Assembly: GCF_026790065.1 (NCBI RefSeq)
Contig: NZ_JALAMO010000007.1
Location: 308,829 to 372,828 of the forward strand
Direction: 5' to 3'
Origin: Bacillus sp. N13C7
GTDB lineage: Bacteria; Bacillota; Bacilli; Bacillales; Bacillaceae
DNA: 64,000 nt
The notes below the pieces were generated by a model. That model saw only the letters and a program-made list of their open reading frames with translations. It ran no database searches and was not told the DNA's origin. The position numbers and the translations under genes were made by a program. Below, in pieces: positions 62,203 to 64,000 of the stretch (its first letter is position 1; the number at the start of each line of letters is the position of its first letter).

Positions 62203-62796
62203 ATGAATCAAATGGTTTCTTTAACGTCAATTTTGGAACACAATCAGCGGTTTGTCAGAGAGAAGAAGTATGAACCGTACAAAACGACAAAGTTTCCTTC
62301 TAAAAAGCTCGTCATTGTCACCTGTATGGACACAAGGCTTACAGAACTTCTTCCGCAAGCAATGGGGCTTAAAAACGGCGATGCTAAAATTGTAAAAAAC
62401 GCGGGAGCCATCGTTTCTCACCCATTTGGAAGCGTGATGCGAAGCATACTGGTAGCGATTTATGAATTGCAGGCTGAAGAGGTGTGCATTGTCGGCCACC
62501 ATGAATGCGGGATGTCAGGACTGAATGCGTCTTCGATACTCGAAAAAGCGAAGGAGCGCGGAGTGGAAGAAAGCTGCCTGAATTTGCTGTCGAGCGCCGG
62601 ACTTGATTTGAAATCATGGCTGACCGGTTTTCACAGCGTAGAAGAAAGCGTTTCCCATAGTGTGAACATGATTAAGAACCATCCGCTGCTGCCGAAAAAG
62701 GTGCCGGTTCACGGGCTTGTCATTCACCCTGAAACAGGAAAACTTGATGTCGTCATTAACGGTTATGAAACTGAGCTCATAAACACACATTTATAA
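62203..62796 (+). CDS. yvdA: Beta-class carbonic anhydrase YvdA
   Basis: 197 residues. Zinc ligands are in VTCMDTRLT (Cys and the regulatory Asp-Arg dyad) and VGHHECGMSG (His and Cys). It interconverts CO2 and bicarbonate in the cytoplasm. It lies 18 bases before a SulP-type anion transporter, a pairing often linked to bicarbonate uptake. ATG at 62203 gives the usual length; ATG at 62212 has better spacing from GGATGGGAG and may be the true start. Confidence 0.92.
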   Translation: MNQMVSLTSILEHNQRFVREKKYEPYKTTKFPSKKLVIVTCMDTRLTELLPQAMGLKNGDAKIVKNAGAIVSHPFGSVMRSILVAIYELQAEEVCIVGHHECGMSGLNASSILEKAKERGVEESCLNLLSSAGLDLKSWLTGFHSVEESVSHSVNMIKNHPLLPKKVPVHGLVIHPETGKLDVVINGYETELINTHL

Positions 62797-62814
62797 GGGA
62801 GGTTATAACAAAAT

Positions 62815-64000
62815 ATGCGATTCTCAGGGAGATTCAAGGGATATAATTTACAGAAATTTCAGAAAGACCTGATTGCAGGTATCGTAGTAGGTGTCGTGGC
62901 AATTCCTTTAGGGATGGCGTTTGCCATTGCCTCGGGAGTCGAGCCTGAATACGGGCTGTACACTGTTGTTATAGCGGGGATTTGTATCTCTTTGTTCGGA
63001 GGATCTAAATATCAAATTGGCGGTCCGACAGGCGCCTTTGTCCCGATACTGTTCGGCATTATCATGCAGTACGGATTAGAGAATCTGCTGATTGCAGGGT
63101 TTATGGCAGGGGTAATGCTGGTGCTGTTTGGGCTGTTTAAGCTCGGGAAAATCATGAAATTCGTGCCCAAACCGGTTATCGTCGGTTTTACAGCCGGAAT
63201 TGCCGTGCTCATCTTTACGGAACAAATCGCTAATTTTCTCGGATTGAGAAATGTTGAAAAACATGAAAACTTTCATCACAACATGTTTGAAATTGTGCAG
63301 CAGCTCGGCACCTTTAACGTGTATGCCATTTTGACTGCTGTGATCGGGCTCATCATTTTGCTAGTATCCGCCAAAGTGATGCCTAAAGTGCCGGGCGCTT
63401 TGTTGGCGCTTCTGATTTCCACAGTGGTTGCAGTTGTCTTTTTCCCTGACCGCATGGCAACGATTGGGTCAACCTATGGAGAAATCCCCCGACATTTGCC
63501 GGAATTTCAGTTTCCTGAGTTTACTTTGGATAAAATGGTCATGCTGTTTCCGGCAGCGCTTGTCATCGCGCTTCTTGGCGGACTTGAGTCGATTTTGTCC
63601 GCAATGGTCGCTGATAACATGAAGGGCTCAAAGCATGACAGCAACAAGGAGCTTGTCGGCCAGGGGATTGCAAATATGGCAGCGCCGCTGTTCGGCGGAA
63701 TCCCGGCAACAGGAGCGATCGCCAGAACGGCAACCAATATTAAAAACGGAGCTGTGTCGCCTGTTTCCGGCGTCGTTCACGGTGTAGTCGTTCTTCTTGT
63801 CCTGCTCGTATTTGCGCCTTATGCGTCCCATGTGCCGCTGGCCAGTATGGCACCGATTCTCATGGTGGTCGCGTGGAATATGAGTGAGCGAAAGGAAGTC
63901 GCAAACATGCTGAGATTGAAAAACGCTGATTCCTTTATTTTGGCGGCGACCTTCGCCCTTACGGTTTTGTTTGACTTAATCATCGGTGTGGCAACCGGCT
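62815..64000 (+). CDS. yvdB: SulP-family anion transporter YvdB (5' part)
   Basis: The first 395 codons are present; the gene runs off the right edge. The N-terminus (DLIAGIVVGVVAIPLGMAFAIASGVEPEYGLYT) is the SulP signature, and at least nine hydrophobic helices follow. The STAS domain expected at the C-terminus lies outside. It is probably a sodium- or proton-coupled bicarbonate or sulfate transporter, with bicarbonate favoured by the carbonic anhydrase gene next to it. The start follows AAGGGAGG. Confidence 0.92.
   Translation, partial: MRFSGRFKGYNLQKFQKDLIAGIVVGVVAIPLGMAFAIASGVEPEYGLYTVVIAGICISLFGGSKYQIGGPTGAFVPILFGIIMQYGLENLLIAGFMAGVMLVLFGLFKLGKIMKFVPKPVIVGFTAGIAVLIFTEQIANFLGLRNVEKHENFHHNMFEIVQQLGTFNVYAILTAVIGLIILLVSAKVMPKVPGALLALLISTVVAVVFFPDRMATIGSTYGEIPRHLPEFQFPEFTLDKMVMLFPAALVIALLGGLESILSAMVADNMKGSKHDSNKELVGQGIANMAAPLFGGIPATGAIARTATNIKNGAVSPVSGVVHGVVVLLVLLVFAPYASHVPLASMAPILMVVAWNMSERKEVANMLRLKNADSFILAATFALTVLFDLIIGVATG

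Overview
The window is a 64 kb piece of a Bacillus chromosome from the B. subtilis group. Gene content and order match the ftsEX-to-yvdB segment of the B. subtilis chromosome, recognised from memory of the proteins rather than from a search. There is no rRNA, tRNA, prophage, insertion sequence or CRISPR array. Almost every gene has a recognisable counterpart in B. subtilis. Some proteins (for example NagR) seem to differ at a few residues from the laboratory-strain sequence as I remember it, so the exact strain is left open. swrA carries the functional 8-A tract, unlike the domesticated strain 168.

Layout. 1-4757: cell division and surface motility (ftsE 3' end, ftsX, ctpB, swrA, minJ). 4758-9262, minus strand: drug efflux with its TetR regulator (yvkBA) and the rifampin-phosphotransferase-like yvkC. 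9263-15202: sigma-B gene csbA, then the SOS-controlled excision-repair pair uvrBA. 15203-17690: yvkN and the sigma-W envelope-stress operon yvlABCD. 17688-22330: the pulcherriminic acid locus (yvmA exporter, yvmB/pchR, yvmC cyclodipeptide synthase, cypX, yvnA), with several related 14-bp operator palindromes. 22495-26384: the very large secreted phosphoesterase yvnB. 26383-29114: N-acetylglucosamine catabolism (nagA-nagB-nagR). 29228-33132: hprK-lgt-yvoD-ppaX-yvoF. 33137-34807: secreted pectate lyase pelC and yvpB. 35057-41506: the complete histidine operon hisZGDBHAFI. 41729-44686: the lipoprotein gene yvcA, a frameshifted yvcB and a small coiled-coil gene. 44854-48246: bmrA and yvcD. 48585-50040: the cell-wall endopeptidase cwlO. 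50218-55884: trxB, then yvcI-rapZ-glmR-whiA-crh-yvcN. 55886-60826: an orphan lipoprotein and the psdRSAB peptide-antibiotic module. 60832-64000: gyaR, carbonic anhydrase yvdA and the SulP transporter yvdB (cut by the window end).

Several distant genes work together. FtsEX (start of the window) activates CwlO (48.6 kb). HprK/P and PpaX (29-32 kb) act on Crh (54.8 kb): HprK phosphorylates Crh Ser46, and PpaX removes the pyrophosphate released on dephosphorylation. NagA/NagB and GlmR/RapZ all touch amino-sugar supply for the wall.

I did not find a clearly new multi-gene system. The best leads are: a perfect WalR-type direct repeat with a promoter-like element and terminator between trxB and yvcI; three plus two related MarR-type palindromes across the pulcherrimin locus; the double-frameshifted, compositionally mosaic yvcB; a cryptic minus-strand unit with its own terminator between yvkC and csbA; and an orphan lipoprotein gene beside psdRSAB.
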